NCBI RefSeq assembly: GCF_004168035.1
Contig: NZ_SDPU01000021.1
Span: forward strand, 1 to 64,000
Source of the DNA: Nocardioides iriomotensis
GTDB taxonomy: Bacteria; Actinomycetota; Actinomycetes; Propionibacteriales; Nocardioidaceae
Length of the DNA: 64,000 nucleotides
Direction: 5' to 3'
Part shown: positions 47,968-56,823 of the stretch, piece by piece
Layout of the letters: each line of letters begins with the position of its first letter
How positions within the stretch are numbered: the stretch's first letter is position 1
Notes under the pieces: generated by a model
Told to the model about the DNA's origin: nothing
What the model saw: only the letters and a program-made list of their open reading frames with translations
Database searches by the model: none
Position numbers and translations under genes: made by a program

Positions 47968-48782
47968 CCCCGGGGCCGGACCACCGTCGAAGCGTGTCGC
48001 GCCGAGCGACGCCACACCGCGGTCATCGCCCACACGCCCAGGAGCAGCCCGGTCCCGGTGCCCACCAGTGCTCCGACGAACGAGCCGGCGAACATCAGCG
48101 GCAGCATCCCGCCCACGGACGTGAGGAAGAACAGCACGCCGAACGCCATCCACCGTGTCGACGTCCAGTCGTCGACCACCGACGTGTCGGCGGACCACCA
48201 GCGGACACCGCCCCGGCGACGGACGGCCAGCTGGTCGGTCGTGACCAGAGCACCGGCGAGGCTGAACGCCGCGAACAGCGCGAACATCAACCAGCCGCTG
48301 TCGCCGAACTCGTCGGTCTTCACCCACGTCTTGTCGGGCAGCTCGACCGCGACGATGTCCCGGTCCCAGGCCAGCCCGTTGACGACCGTGTCACCACCCA
48401 CGGCCTCCAGCTCGAGCGACTGCTGGGTCGGCATCGTGAACGAGTCGAAGCCGTGCGCCATCTCGGCGCCGTCGCGCAGGGCCCACCGGGACCCCGGCCC
48501 CTTCTTGAAGCTCGGTCCGTCGAGGTACCCCGGCACCCGTTCCAGGCAGTGGTCGTCGCTCGCCGTCGCACAGATCCCGGCCGAGGCCATCCGGTGCTTC
48601 TCGGCGTACGTACCCACCGCCAGCAGGGCGAACAGCACGGCGAACATCCCGATGACGACGACCAGGACGACCAGCACCGCCGGTCGCCCGAACACCCGGC
48701 TCTTCCTGCGGGGACGACCACGTCCACGGTCCTGGTCGCCACCTCGGCGACCTGCGTCGCTCCGCACCTCACCCGTCGACAT
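47964..48782 (-). CDS. Multi-pass membrane protein of unknown function
   Basis: A 272-residue protein from ATG 48782, preceded by GGGGGAAC. Basic Arg/Gly-rich head (about 1-30), TM at about 34-56 (AVLVVLVVVIGMFAVLFALLAVGTY), an external domain of about 110 residues with two Cys (ICATASDDHC) that may bond, then three to four TM helices. DUF3592-like in layout, but I do not recognise it firmly. It overlaps the pckG end by 4 bases (tail to tail). Confidence 0.75.
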   Translation of the reverse strand: MSTGEVRSDAGRRGGDQDRGRGRPRRKSRVFGRPAVLVVLVVVIGMFAVLFALLAVGTYAEKHRMASAGICATASDDHCLERVPGYLDGPSFKKGPGSRWALRDGAEMAHGFDSFTMPTQQSLELEAVGGDTVVNGLAWDRDIVAVELPDKTWVKTDEFGDSGWLMFALFAAFSLAGALVTTDQLAVRRRGGVRWWSADTSVVDDWTSTRWMAFGVLFFLTSVGGMLPLMFAGSFVGALVGTGTGLLLGVWAMTAVWRRSARHASTVVRPRG

Positions 48783-48803
48783 GGTTCCCCCTGACGATCC
48801 GCG

Positions 48804-48858
48804 CACGTCCCGGAACGGGGACGTGTCGCACCCGGGTCATTCCCCGCCGGCTGCGGGG
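48804..48858 (-). terminator. Two hairpins downstream of the DUF1501 gene
   Basis: CACGTCCC / GGGACGTG (48804-48811, 48818-48825) and CCCCGC / GCGGGG (48842-48847, 48853-48858). No T run; likely end of the DUF1800-DUF1501 transcript. Confidence 0.5.
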
Positions 48859-48895
48859 TCATGCGAACCAGGGGCGATCGACCGCCCGCGGAGGG

Positions 48896-50206
48896 TCAGA
48901 GCATCACGCCGCGGGGCGCGTACGTCACCCCCGGGAACACCGACGCCAGCGACCGGTCCGGGAACCGCCGGGCGAGCACCTCGCCGAGCACGTTGCGGTA
49001 GTCGGTCGTGACCCGCAGGTCGGCGTCGGCCTCGCGGCCGGTGCCGAGGCCCGGCCAGGCGCCGTAGTAGGCGCCGCCGCGGACGCCGCCGCCGGCGACG
49101 AGCATCATGTTGCCCCAGCCGTGGTCGAGCCCGCCGTTGCCGTTCTCCATCAGCCGCCGGCCGAACTCGCTGATGGTCACGACCGTGACCCGGCTGCGCA
49201 GCGGACCGAGGTCGCGCATGAACGCGTCGAGGGCCTTCGCGAACCCGGCGATCAGGTTCTGCATGTCGCCCCACTCCAGGGTGCCGTAGTCGCTGTGCAG
49301 GTCCCAGGTGCCGTAGTCGATCGACACCACCTCGGTGCCGAGGTCGGCCTTGATCAGCTGGGCGGTGTCGCGCAGCGCCTCGGACAGGTCGTTGGCTGCG
49401 CCGCCTGTCGGGTAGGCGACGGTCGGCGTGTACGGCGTGCGCGCCAGGGGCGCCATCTTGTCGACGGTCGCGGCGGCGGAGCGGTACGCCGGGCCGAGCG
49501 CGCTCTTGCCGCGCCACATCGTGCCGAGCGCCTTGCGGCGGCGCCGCGACCACTCGTCGGCCTTGTCGGCGCCGATCATCGCGACTTGGCTGACCCGGTC
49601 GACGGCGATGGTCGGCGTGGGCCCGGCGATCAGCGTGGGCATCGCGGCGGTGGAGAGGTGGATGCCGGTCGTCGGGTCGGTCGTGCCGGTGAGGCCGATC
49701 ATCCGGTTCACCCAGCCGCGGCGGGCGTCCGAGCCGGTGTCGGCGTCCTCGATCTCCTCCATGGCGGAGAAGTGCGAGCGATTCGGGACCGGGAGGCCGA
49801 CGGCGTGGACGGCCGCCAGCTCACCCGCGCTCCACAGCCACTCGAGCGGCTGCATCGCGGGGTGCAGGCCGAAGAACCCGTCCTGCGCGACGAGCGACTC
49901 GCGCGGCACCGCGATGCGCGGCCGCGCGGTGTAGTAGCCGGGGTCGCCGTGCGGCACGACGACGCCGAGGCCGTCGATGCCGCCGCGCAGGCTCAGCACG
50001 ACGAGCACGTTGCCGCCGGGCTGCCCGGCGAACGCCGTCTGCCGGAACGCGTCGCCGAACAGTGAGGTGGCCACCCCGGTCGCGCCCGCGGCCGCCATGC
50101 CCTGGATCAGCCGGCGGCGGCTCAGCCGGGTGGCCTGCGCGAGCTCGTCGCAGCAGGCGGGTCCGGAGGTGGTGGTCATCGCGGTCTCATCCCTGTGCGT
50201 GGTCAT
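48896..50206 (-). CDS. DUF1501 family secreted protein
   Basis: A 436-residue protein with a Tat signal (S29-RRRLIQG then an Ala/Gly-rich core). The DUF1501 domain, a sulfatase/alkaline-phosphatase-like fold, shows VLSLRGGIDGLGVVVPHGD, SHFSAMEEIEDAD and ISEFGRRLMENGNGGLDHGWGNMMLVAGGGV. The start (MTTHRD, 50206) overlaps the DUF1800 stop by ATGA; ATG 50179 is an alternative. DUF1501 and DUF1800 genes are nearly always paired; their joint substrate is unknown. Confidence 0.92.
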   Translation of the reverse strand: MTTHRDETAMTTTSGPACCDELAQATRLSRRRLIQGMAAAGATGVATSLFGDAFRQTAFAGQPGGNVLVVLSLRGGIDGLGVVVPHGDPGYYTARPRIAVPRESLVAQDGFFGLHPAMQPLEWLWSAGELAAVHAVGLPVPNRSHFSAMEEIEDADTGSDARRGWVNRMIGLTGTTDPTTGIHLSTAAMPTLIAGPTPTIAVDRVSQVAMIGADKADEWSRRRRKALGTMWRGKSALGPAYRSAAATVDKMAPLARTPYTPTVAYPTGGAANDLSEALRDTAQLIKADLGTEVVSIDYGTWDLHSDYGTLEWGDMQNLIAGFAKALDAFMRDLGPLRSRVTVVTISEFGRRLMENGNGGLDHGWGNMMLVAGGGVRGGAYYGAWPGLGTGREADADLRVTTDYRNVLGEVLARRFPDRSLASVFPGVTYAPRGVML

Positions 50207-51663
50207 CGGTGCATGTGGTCGGGGGAGTCGAGCAGCACGCCGAGGATCCGGACGAACATCCAGCCGGCGGCCTGGTGGTCCTTGGTGACCTTCTCGCCGC
50301 CGCCGTACCCGACGGTGGTGCAGACGGCGTCGACGATGCGCGGGCTCGACTCGCGCCCGAGGATCTCGCGGCACAGGTGGTCGACCCAGGCGTCGAGACG
50401 GATCTGCTTCTCGGGCAGGAACGCCGCGCCGTCCTTGTACTTCACGCCCTTGCTCGGCCACCAGCCGGCGCCGAGGTTCCAGTGCATCCGGAAGGAGCCG
50501 AGCATCCGCGCGGGCGACGTCCACTGGGCGCCGCCCCAGGGCGAGCCGTCCGGACGCGGCCAGTGGTACGCCGGCGTGCTCTGCACCGCCCACGACGCGA
50601 CGCGCGCGAACGCGTCGTCGCCGGCGGGCTTGAGGACCCGGATGTCCAGCGCGCGGGCGGTCGCCACGAAGTCGTCGAGCGGAGTGCGGACGAGGTTGCC
50701 CTTGCTCTTCTTGAACTCCGGGTGCGCGACCAGCGCGCGCATCGTCGCCTTGATGTCGGTGCCGGACTTCCGGAAGACCTTCGCCAGGTCGTTGACGAGC
50801 CGGGTCGACGGTGTGTCGGAGACGAAGCGGACCGCGAGCTTGCGGGCGATGTTGTGGGCGGTCGCGGGGTGGTGGGCGAGGTAGCGGAGGTAGTCCTTGG
50901 TGGTCTCCTGCGCGTCCGCGGACGTGTTGCCGGCCGTGAAGCCGAGCACCTGGACCGGCCCGGTGGTGTGCTTGGCGGGGTCGTAGAAGCGGTCCCAGGT
51001 CTTGAAGGCGTCGACGGTCCAGCCGGACAGGATCTTGGCGGAGTCCTTGACCATCTGCTCCGTGTAGCCCGCCGCCCGGCCGACGGTGTGCAGCTCGAGG
51101 AGCTCGCGGCCCTGGTTCTCGTTGGGGGCGCCGCGGACCGACCGCCAGTTGTCGAGGAACAGCAGCATCGACGGGTGCAGCGCGGCGTCGGCGAGCATCT
51201 CGTCGAACCGGCCCAGCGCGTGCCGGCGGATCGTCTCGTCGTACGACCAGCGGTGCACCCAGCCGAGGTCGGAGGAGGCGCCGACGTGCAGGTGGTTGGA
51301 CCAGAAGTCGACGAGGTTCTCGAGCACCTGGCGCTCGGAGTGGATGCGGCGCAGCAGGGAGTAGTTGGCAAGGTCGAGGGCGTACTCCCAGCCGCCCTTG
51401 ACCTGCTGGGCCTGCTTCGACCACTTGGTCACGGGGCTGTCGGTGCGGGCCTCGCCGTACCAGTACGGCAGCTTGCGGGCGAGCTTGGCCTCCTTGACCT
51501 TCTCGGGGCGCAGCTGCTTCTCGAACCAGGCCTCGGGGGACCCCGCCTTGCGCATGGCCTTGAAGGTCGACCGGGAGTACCCGCAGCCGAGCCGGTTCAT
51601 GAAGTGCCGTTGCTGGGCGGTGGGGACCTTGGTGTCGGGGTACGGGTTGACCTTGCGTGCCAC
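50203..51663 (-). CDS. DUF1800 family protein
   Basis: A 486-residue helical protein with the DUF1800 hallmarks: FMNRLGCGYSR near the start, LVDFWSNHLHV, GRELLELHTVG and FLDNWRSVRGAPNENQ, then SGWTVD. No obvious signal peptide; it may leave the cell with its Tat-targeted partner. GTG start; GATACT lies six bases upstream and may be its own -10. Coupled to DUF1501 downstream; the PQQ-type lipoprotein gene is 54 bases upstream. Confidence 0.92.
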   Translation of the reverse strand: MARKVNPYPDTKVPTAQQRHFMNRLGCGYSRSTFKAMRKAGSPEAWFEKQLRPEKVKEAKLARKLPYWYGEARTDSPVTKWSKQAQQVKGGWEYALDLANYSLLRRIHSERQVLENLVDFWSNHLHVGASSDLGWVHRWSYDETIRRHALGRFDEMLADAALHPSMLLFLDNWRSVRGAPNENQGRELLELHTVGRAAGYTEQMVKDSAKILSGWTVDAFKTWDRFYDPAKHTTGPVQVLGFTAGNTSADAQETTKDYLRYLAHHPATAHNIARKLAVRFVSDTPSTRLVNDLAKVFRKSGTDIKATMRALVAHPEFKKSKGNLVRTPLDDFVATARALDIRVLKPAGDDAFARVASWAVQSTPAYHWPRPDGSPWGGAQWTSPARMLGSFRMHWNLGAGWWPSKGVKYKDGAAFLPEKQIRLDAWVDHLCREILGRESSPRIVDAVCTTVGYGGGEKVTKDHQAAGWMFVRILGVLLDSPDHMHR

Positions 51664-51717
51664 GGAGTGAGTATCGGCACCGGTACCCCGGGTCTGGAGG
51701 ATTCCCGCGGCGCGTCG

Positions 51718-52869
51718 TCAGCGCAGCGCGACCTCGAGGATCCGGTCGTCCTGGGCGGCGGGGTCGCCGCGGCCGTCGCGGTTGGACGTGGTCACCCACA
51801 GGTTCCCGTCGGGAGCCACGACGACGGTGCGCATCCGGCCGTAGTCGCCGACGAACCAGTCGCGGGGCTTGCCGGTGCCCTCCTCGCTGACCGGGACCTG
51901 CCACAGCCGCTGGCCGCGCAGCGATGCCATCCACAGCGAGCCGTCGAGGTAGGCGAGCCCGCTCGGCGAGGCTTCGGAGGTGCGCCACTGCACGTACGGG
52001 TCGCGGTAGGCGTCCTGCGGGTCGGGGGCGCGGCCCTCGTGGAGCGGCCAGCCGTAGTTGCGTCCCCGGCTGATCAGGTTGAGCTCGTCCCAGGTGTCGG
52101 CGCCGAACTCGCTGGCCCAGAGACGGCCGTGCTCGTCGAACGCCAGACCCTGCACGTTGCGGTGGCCCATCGTCCACACCGGCGAGCCCTCGACCGGGTT
52201 GTCGGCCACGGGGTCGCCGTCGGGCGTGATCCGGAGGACCTTGCCGGCCAGGGAGTCGCGGTCCTGGGCGAGCTGCTCGTCGCCGGTCTCGCCCGTGGAC
52301 ACGAACAGGTTGCCGTCGTCGGCGAAGAGCAGCCGCCCGCCGTCGTGGATGAAGCCGTTCGGGATGCCGGTCAGCACCGGGTCGGGCCGGCCCAGGCGGC
52401 GGCCGTCGTACTCCATGCGGACGACGCGGTTGTCCTCCGCGGTGGAGACGTAGGCGTAGACGAGCGAGTCGTCGTCGTACGTCGGGGAGGTGGCGAGCCC
52501 GAGGACGCCGGCCTCGCCCTGCGGCGCGGCGATGCCGAGCCGGCCGACCTCGCGCGGACGTCCGCCACCGGCCGGGATCGCCAGCACGCGCGTCGTGTCG
52601 CGCTCGGAGACGAGGGCGCTGCCGTCGGGCAGGAACGTGACGCCCCACGGAGCGGCGAGGTTGCGGGCCACCGTGCCGACGACGTGGGGGCGGACCGGGC
52701 CGGCGGACTCGCTCGACTGCTCGCTGGGCTCGGCCGGCTCACCGGTCTGCGTCGACGGCTGGGGGGTGGGCTGCTGCGGGCCGAGCCCGCCGGGGTCGCC
52801 CTCGGGCTGGGTGCATGCGGAGAGCAGCAGCGCCGACGTCGACAGCAGGACGGCGAGTGCGGTTCTCAC
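51718..52869 (-). CDS. PQQ-dependent sugar (aldose) dehydrogenase lipoprotein
   Basis: A 383-residue soluble-type quinoprotein. Lipoprotein signal with lipobox LLSAC (Cys19), Pro-Gln-rich linker, then a six-blade propeller of the Asd/YliI class: LAAPWGVTFLPDGSALVSERD, GEAGVLGLA, GHRNVQGLAF and NLISRGRNYGWP. Oxidises aldoses with PQQ outside the membrane; no PQQ synthesis genes are seen. GTG 52869 is chosen: TACCGT lies seven bases before it. Confidence 0.9.
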   Translation of the reverse strand: MRTALAVLLSTSALLLSACTQPEGDPGGLGPQQPTPQPSTQTGEPAEPSEQSSESAGPVRPHVVGTVARNLAAPWGVTFLPDGSALVSERDTTRVLAIPAGGGRPREVGRLGIAAPQGEAGVLGLATSPTYDDDSLVYAYVSTAEDNRVVRMEYDGRRLGRPDPVLTGIPNGFIHDGGRLLFADDGNLFVSTGETGDEQLAQDRDSLAGKVLRITPDGDPVADNPVEGSPVWTMGHRNVQGLAFDEHGRLWASEFGADTWDELNLISRGRNYGWPLHEGRAPDPQDAYRDPYVQWRTSEASPSGLAYLDGSLWMASLRGQRLWQVPVSEEGTGKPRDWFVGDYGRMRTVVVAPDGNLWVTTSNRDGRGDPAAQDDRILEVALR

Positions 52870-52891
52870 CCCGACCACGGTAGTCCCGGGC

Positions 52892-53857
52892 TCAGCCCAG
52901 CCTTCGCGACCGCTGTGCGCCGGCGACGTACCCGACCACGAAGAGCGTGCCGCCGGCGAGCACGACGGCCGCCGGGTCCGACCAGCGCGCGAGCACCGGG
53001 ACGAGGCCGGCGACGGCGAGCAGCGCCACCGCGCCCCGCCCGTACGGCGAGCGGCGCAGCAGGGCGACGACGGCCACCGATGCGAGCAGGAGGGGGACGA
53101 AGCCGCCGCGGAGGTTCTCGGCCAGCCGCACGTCCATCGAGTCGCCGAGCCGGAACACGACCGGCGCGGCCACGCCCGCGAGCACGCACCCGACCAGGCC
53201 GGCGACGAGCACGTGCGCCCAACGGCCGACCGGGAACGCCTCCACGCCGCGTCGGGCGCGGGCCGGGCCGCCGAGCAGCAGTGCGGCGGTCACGGTCAGC
53301 ACGAACCAGGAGGCCTGCGTGGCGTTGACGGAGATGAACCAGGCCGGCCCGACCGCCCCGACCCACCACAGCGACCATCCGGTGGCGATGCCGGCCAGCA
53401 CCAGCCATCCGTGCAGGAGCACGGCCGTCCAGGCCAGCAGCACGCCGAGCCGGTACCGCCGGAGCACCAGCGCCCCGGCGGTCGCGACCCAGGCGACCTG
53501 GACCGGCCAGCGCGGGTCGACCCACACCCGCCAGACCTGCCACGCGTGCGGGTAGCCGTCGAGGCCGAGGCCGCGCAGCCCCATCTGGCTGAGCTGGGCC
53601 GCGCCCAGCACGGCGAGCAGCAGCGCCAGGGCCACGCCGGCGACGCCCACCGAGGCCGGGACCCGGAGGCCAGGGGACTGCCGCACCCGGGCGACCAGGC
53701 CGTGCCCCACCAGCGTCGCGGCCTCGGGCAGCAGCGACCATCGACCGCGCTGCTCCTCCGCGGCGAGCAGGACGTCGAGCATCTCGTCGCCACGGACGGC
53801 GCGGTAGGAGCGCGGGTAGGCACGCAGCAGGAACCGGTAGCGGGACTCGGCGCTCAT
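52892..53857 (-). CDS. Multi-pass membrane protein paired with PadR
   Basis: A 321-residue protein with the short permease-prefix-like head RYRFLLRAYPRSYRAVRGDEMLDVLLAAEE, then about eight hydrophobic helices. Such heads occur on membrane proteins next to PadR regulators in actinobacteria. Its start overlaps the padR stop (ATGA), so it is the regulated partner. The transported or sensed compound is unknown. Confidence 0.88.
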   Translation of the reverse strand: MSAESRYRFLLRAYPRSYRAVRGDEMLDVLLAAEEQRGRWSLLPEAATLVGHGLVARVRQSPGLRVPASVGVAGVALALLLAVLGAAQLSQMGLRGLGLDGYPHAWQVWRVWVDPRWPVQVAWVATAGALVLRRYRLGVLLAWTAVLLHGWLVLAGIATGWSLWWVGAVGPAWFISVNATQASWFVLTVTAALLLGGPARARRGVEAFPVGRWAHVLVAGLVGCVLAGVAAPVVFRLGDSMDVRLAENLRGGFVPLLLASVAVVALLRRSPYGRGAVALLAVAGLVPVLARWSDPAAVVLAGGTLFVVGYVAGAQRSRRLG

Positions 53858-54195
53858 CGGGCACCGCCGACCGCGGGGCGGAGCCGGCGCAGCCGCGTGC
53901 GCGCGGTGCGGGCGAGATCCGCCATCCGGTCGGCCTCGACGGCGACCGCGTCGGCACCGGCGCCGGTGAGGCAGTAGGTGCGGCGCAGCCGGCCGCGCAC
54001 GACCTCCTCGGACTCGACCGCGACGAGACCCTCGCCGGTGAGCCGGTCGAGGGCGGCGTACAGCGTGCCGACGCGCAGCGACACGCGACCCTGGGAGAGC
54101 CGCTCGACGTCGGCGAGCAGGGCGTAGCCGTGCTGCGACTGCTCCAGCAGCGCGGTCAGGATGAGGAACGTCGGTTCCTGCAGGGGCTTGCTCAT
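53854..54195 (-). CDS. PadR family regulator
   Basis: A 113-residue PadR: PTFLILTALLEQSQHGYALLADVERLSQGRVSLRVGTLYAALDRLTGEGLVAVE is the wHTH; short C-terminal dimer helix. First gene of an operon with the membrane protein above. A palindrome lies ten bases upstream of its ATG, so it very probably represses itself. Confidence 0.93.
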   Translation of the reverse strand: MSKPLQEPTFLILTALLEQSQHGYALLADVERLSQGRVSLRVGTLYAALDRLTGEGLVAVESEEVVRGRLRRTYCLTGAGADAVAVEADRMADLARTARTRLRRLRPAVGGAR

Positions 54196-54204
54196 GTCAC
54201 ATGA

Positions 54205-54225
54205 ATACTCCGTCGATCGGAGTAT
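54205..54225. promoter_or_regulatory. PadR operator
   Basis: ATACTCCG-TCGAT-CGGAGTAT, perfect eight-base arms, directly upstream of the padR start. Confidence 0.85.
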
Positions 54226-54243
54226 CCGCGCGACGACACGCCA

Positions 54244-55263
54244 TCAGCGCCAGCCGAGCTCCGGGGCGATCAGCCGCACCACGCTGTCGAGGACGTGCGC
54301 GTTGTAGTCGACGCCGAGCTGGTTGGGCACCGTGAGCAGCAGCGTGTCCGCGGCCGCGACCGCCTCGTCGTCGGCCAGCTCCTTCACGAGCTGCTCGGGC
54401 TCGCCTGCGTACGTCTTGCCGAACCGGGCGTTGCCGCCGTCGAGGAAGCCGACCTGGTCCTGGCTGCGGGTCTCGTGGCCGAAGTACGCGTGGTCCAGGT
54501 CGGAGACGATCGGGAAGATGCTGCGGCTCACCGAGACGCGCGGCTCGCGCTCGTGGCCCGCGGCCTTCCATGCGTCGCGGAACATCTGGATCTGCTCGGC
54601 CTGGAGCTGGTGGAACGGCACGCCGGTGTCCTCGGTGAGCAGGGTGGAGCTCATCAGGTTCATCCCCTGCTCGGCGGTCCACTCGGCGGTGGCCCGGGTC
54701 CCGGCGCCCCACCAGATCCGGTCGCGCAGCCCGGGGGAGTGCGGCTCGATCCGCAGCAGGCCCGGCGGGTTGGGGAACATCGGCCGCGGGTTCGGCTCGG
54801 CGAAACCCTTGCCGGACAGGACGTCGAGGAAGAGGGCGGCGTGCTCCCGGGCCATCTCCGCGTGGTCGGAGCCGTCGGTCGGGACGTGGCCGAAGTAGCG
54901 GAAGCCGTCGACCACCTGCTCCGGTGAGCCGCGGCTGATGCCGAGCTGGAGCCGGCCGCCGGCGATCAGGTCGGCGGCGCCGGCGTCCTCGGCCATGTAG
55001 AGCGGGTTCTCGTAGCGCATGTCGATCACGCCGGTGCCGATCTCCACCCGGCTCGTCCGCGCCCCGACGGCGGCCAGCAGCGGGAACGGCGAGGCGAGCT
55101 GGCGGGCGAAGTGGTGCACGCGGAAGTAGGCGCCGTCCGCGCCGATCTCCTCCGCGGCGACCGCGAGGTCGATCGACTGGAGCAGTGCGTCCGAGGCGCT
55201 GCGCGTCTGGGAGTGCGGCGAGGGTGACCAGTGACCGAACGACAGGAACCCGATGTTCTTCAT
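54244..55263 (-). CDS. LLM class flavin-dependent oxidoreductase
   Basis: Luciferase-like monooxygenase of 339 residues: MKNIGFLSFGHW, then SRVEIGTGVIDMRYENPLYMAEDAGAADLIAGGRLQLGISRGSPEQV. The family uses FMN or F420; substrate unknown. Stands alone. The open frame extending upstream is antisense to the hydrolase gene and is not used. Confidence 0.92.
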   Translation of the reverse strand: MKNIGFLSFGHWSPSPHSQTRSASDALLQSIDLAVAAEEIGADGAYFRVHHFARQLASPFPLLAAVGARTSRVEIGTGVIDMRYENPLYMAEDAGAADLIAGGRLQLGISRGSPEQVVDGFRYFGHVPTDGSDHAEMAREHAALFLDVLSGKGFAEPNPRPMFPNPPGLLRIEPHSPGLRDRIWWGAGTRATAEWTAEQGMNLMSSTLLTEDTGVPFHQLQAEQIQMFRDAWKAAGHEREPRVSVSRSIFPIVSDLDHAYFGHETRSQDQVGFLDGGNARFGKTYAGEPEQLVKELADDEAVAAADTLLLTVPNQLGVDYNAHVLDSVVRLIAPELGWR

Positions 55264-55353
55264 GCCGGCGCAACAACGCGGCGCCCCGAAGCCTTCCAGG
55301 TCGGGTCGTTCGGCCCTGGGGCGACGGCGCGTGCGGCGCCTAGCGTCGATGTC

Positions 55354-55524
55354 GTGCCCGCCGTACCCCGCTGCCCGCTGCGACCCGGGGAGCCGTGCAC
55401 CCTGTGCGAGCCCGGCGCGACCGGGCCGGAGGACTGCGCGGCGGTCTACCTGGTCATGAGCGACCCGGGCCTTCGCGAACGGCTCGGCGAGCTCCGCCGG
55501 GCTCAGGCGACGCCCGGCTCCTGA
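55354..55524 (+). CDS. DUF6767-like small Cys-rich protein
   Basis: A 56-residue protein from GTG 55354: CPLRPGEPCTLCEPGATGPEDCAAVYLVMSDPGLRERLGELR. Four Cys and the GATGPxDC segment match a small family seen in many actinobacteria (DUF6767, from memory); a metal or Fe-S site is possible. TAGCGT lies seven bases before the GTG, supporting this start. It overlaps the convergent hydrolase by 22 bases. Confidence 0.75.
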   Translation: MPAVPRCPLRPGEPCTLCEPGATGPEDCAAVYLVMSDPGLRERLGELRRAQATPGS

Positions 55525-56423
55525 CCGGTCCGCGCGACCAGCGCGAGGAGCTGCTCGTGCACGAACTGCGGGTGCTCGAGCTGGAGGAAGTGCGACCCGG
55601 GCAGCACCTCGTACGACGCGTCGGGGATCCGCTCGGCGGCGGTGCGCATGTCGTGGGCGGAGGCGAGCACGTCGTAGTGCCCGGCGACGAACGCCGTCGG
55701 CACCCGGATCGAGCGCAGCGACACCCGCGGGTGCTCGGCGGCGGCGCGGGCGAGGTGCATGTACCAGTCGATCGGGGTGGTGAGGAACTCCCGGACCGCG
55801 CGCTGCACGTCCGCGAGGTCGCCGCCGCCCGCGCCGACCGGCAGCATGAACCCGCTGTGGGTGAGCACCTGCGCGGTGAGCGGTCCGACCGGCAGCCGGC
55901 TGGTCACCGGCGTCACCACCTTGCCCAGGTGCTGCATCGCGCTCGCCACGCCGACCGCGACCGGGCGGCGTACCGGGCGCGGCAGCATCAGCGGCGCACC
56001 CATCGAGGAGAACGTCCCTCCGGGCACGCCGGCCACCGCGAACAGCCCGGAGACGCGCTCCGGTGCGAGCACGGCGAGCTCGAAGGCCGTGTTGACCCCG
56101 ATCGACCAGCCCGCGACCACGACCTTGTGCACGCCGGCGTCGTCGAGGACCGCCAGCGCGTCCTCGACGAACGCGTCGACGCCCACGCGCTCCGGGTCGT
56201 CGGGCCGGTCCGACCCGCCGACGCCGCGGTGGTTCCACGACACGACGCGGACGCCGCAGTCGGAGTCGAGCAGCGCCGGCCAGGCGTAGGGGTTGGTGCC
56301 CAGGCCGTTGCACAGCAGCACCGTCGGGCCGTCGGCGTCGTTGGTCCAGGCGCGCAGGCGGGTGCCGTCGGCACTGGTGACGTCGTAGAAGCGGAGGGCC
56401 CGGCCGGGTCGCGCGCTCGACAT
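55503..56423 (-). CDS. Alpha/beta hydrolase
   Basis: A 306-residue alpha/beta-hydrolase: oxyanion region LLCNGLGTNPYAW, VSWNHRGVGGSDRP, nucleophile elbow GWSIG (Ser near 106), acid in VAGHYDVL and His in GSHFLQLEHP. Esterase or epoxide-hydrolase-like; substrate unknown. CACACT lies seven bases before the ATG. Confidence 0.92.
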   Translation of the reverse strand: MSSARPGRALRFYDVTSADGTRLRAWTNDADGPTVLLCNGLGTNPYAWPALLDSDCGVRVVSWNHRGVGGSDRPDDPERVGVDAFVEDALAVLDDAGVHKVVVAGWSIGVNTAFELAVLAPERVSGLFAVAGVPGGTFSSMGAPLMLPRPVRRPVAVGVASAMQHLGKVVTPVTSRLPVGPLTAQVLTHSGFMLPVGAGGGDLADVQRAVREFLTTPIDWYMHLARAAAEHPRVSLRSIRVPTAFVAGHYDVLASAHDMRTAAERIPDASYEVLPGSHFLQLEHPQFVHEQLLALVARTGQEPGVA

Positions 56424-56484
56424 GCCCCGGAGTGTGCCCTACCGGCCTTCGCCGGCCCGCACCGCCCGCGCGCCGGCGCGAGCG

Positions 56485-56703
56485 TCAGCCGGCTCGGTGC
56501 GCGAGGGCGGGGCCGGCGGCCCGCTTCTCGAGGTACGTGGCGAGGAACTCCTCGACCTCGAGCAGCTCGACCCGGCGCTGCGTGAGCGCCGTGCTGGCGA
56601 GGATCGCGTTGCGACGGGCGACCTCCTGGCTGGTCACCGGCCAGCTCAGGGCGCGGCGGGGTACGGACCTGAGCTGCTGGCTGAACGACCTGACCTGCAC
56701 CAC
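56485..56703 (-). CDS. Small conserved protein
   Basis: A 72-residue basic protein: VRSFSQQLRSVPRRALSWPVTSQEVARRNAILASTALTQRRVELLEVEEFLATYL, mostly helical. Strong GAGGAGG precedes two GTG codons (56703 and 56700); the second has better spacing. I recall similar small proteins in other Nocardioides, with no function. Confidence 0.7.
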   Translation of the reverse strand: MVQVRSFSQQLRSVPRRALSWPVTSQEVARRNAILASTALTQRRVELLEVEEFLATYLEKRAAGPALAHRAG

Positions 56704-56823
56704 GCCTCCTCGGATCGCCTCTGCTCGACGTGACCGAACCTAGGTCGCAGGTGCTTCGGGGCCGTCAACGTCGTGTGACGACCAGGTGAACTCCGGCTCG
56801 CAGCCCGTGGTTACAGTCGCCGA

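Noticed and set aside
49121-53328. Long plus-strand frames opposite the DUF1501/DUF1800/dehydrogenase genes
   Set aside because: No domain or start signal, and composition typical of antisense frames.
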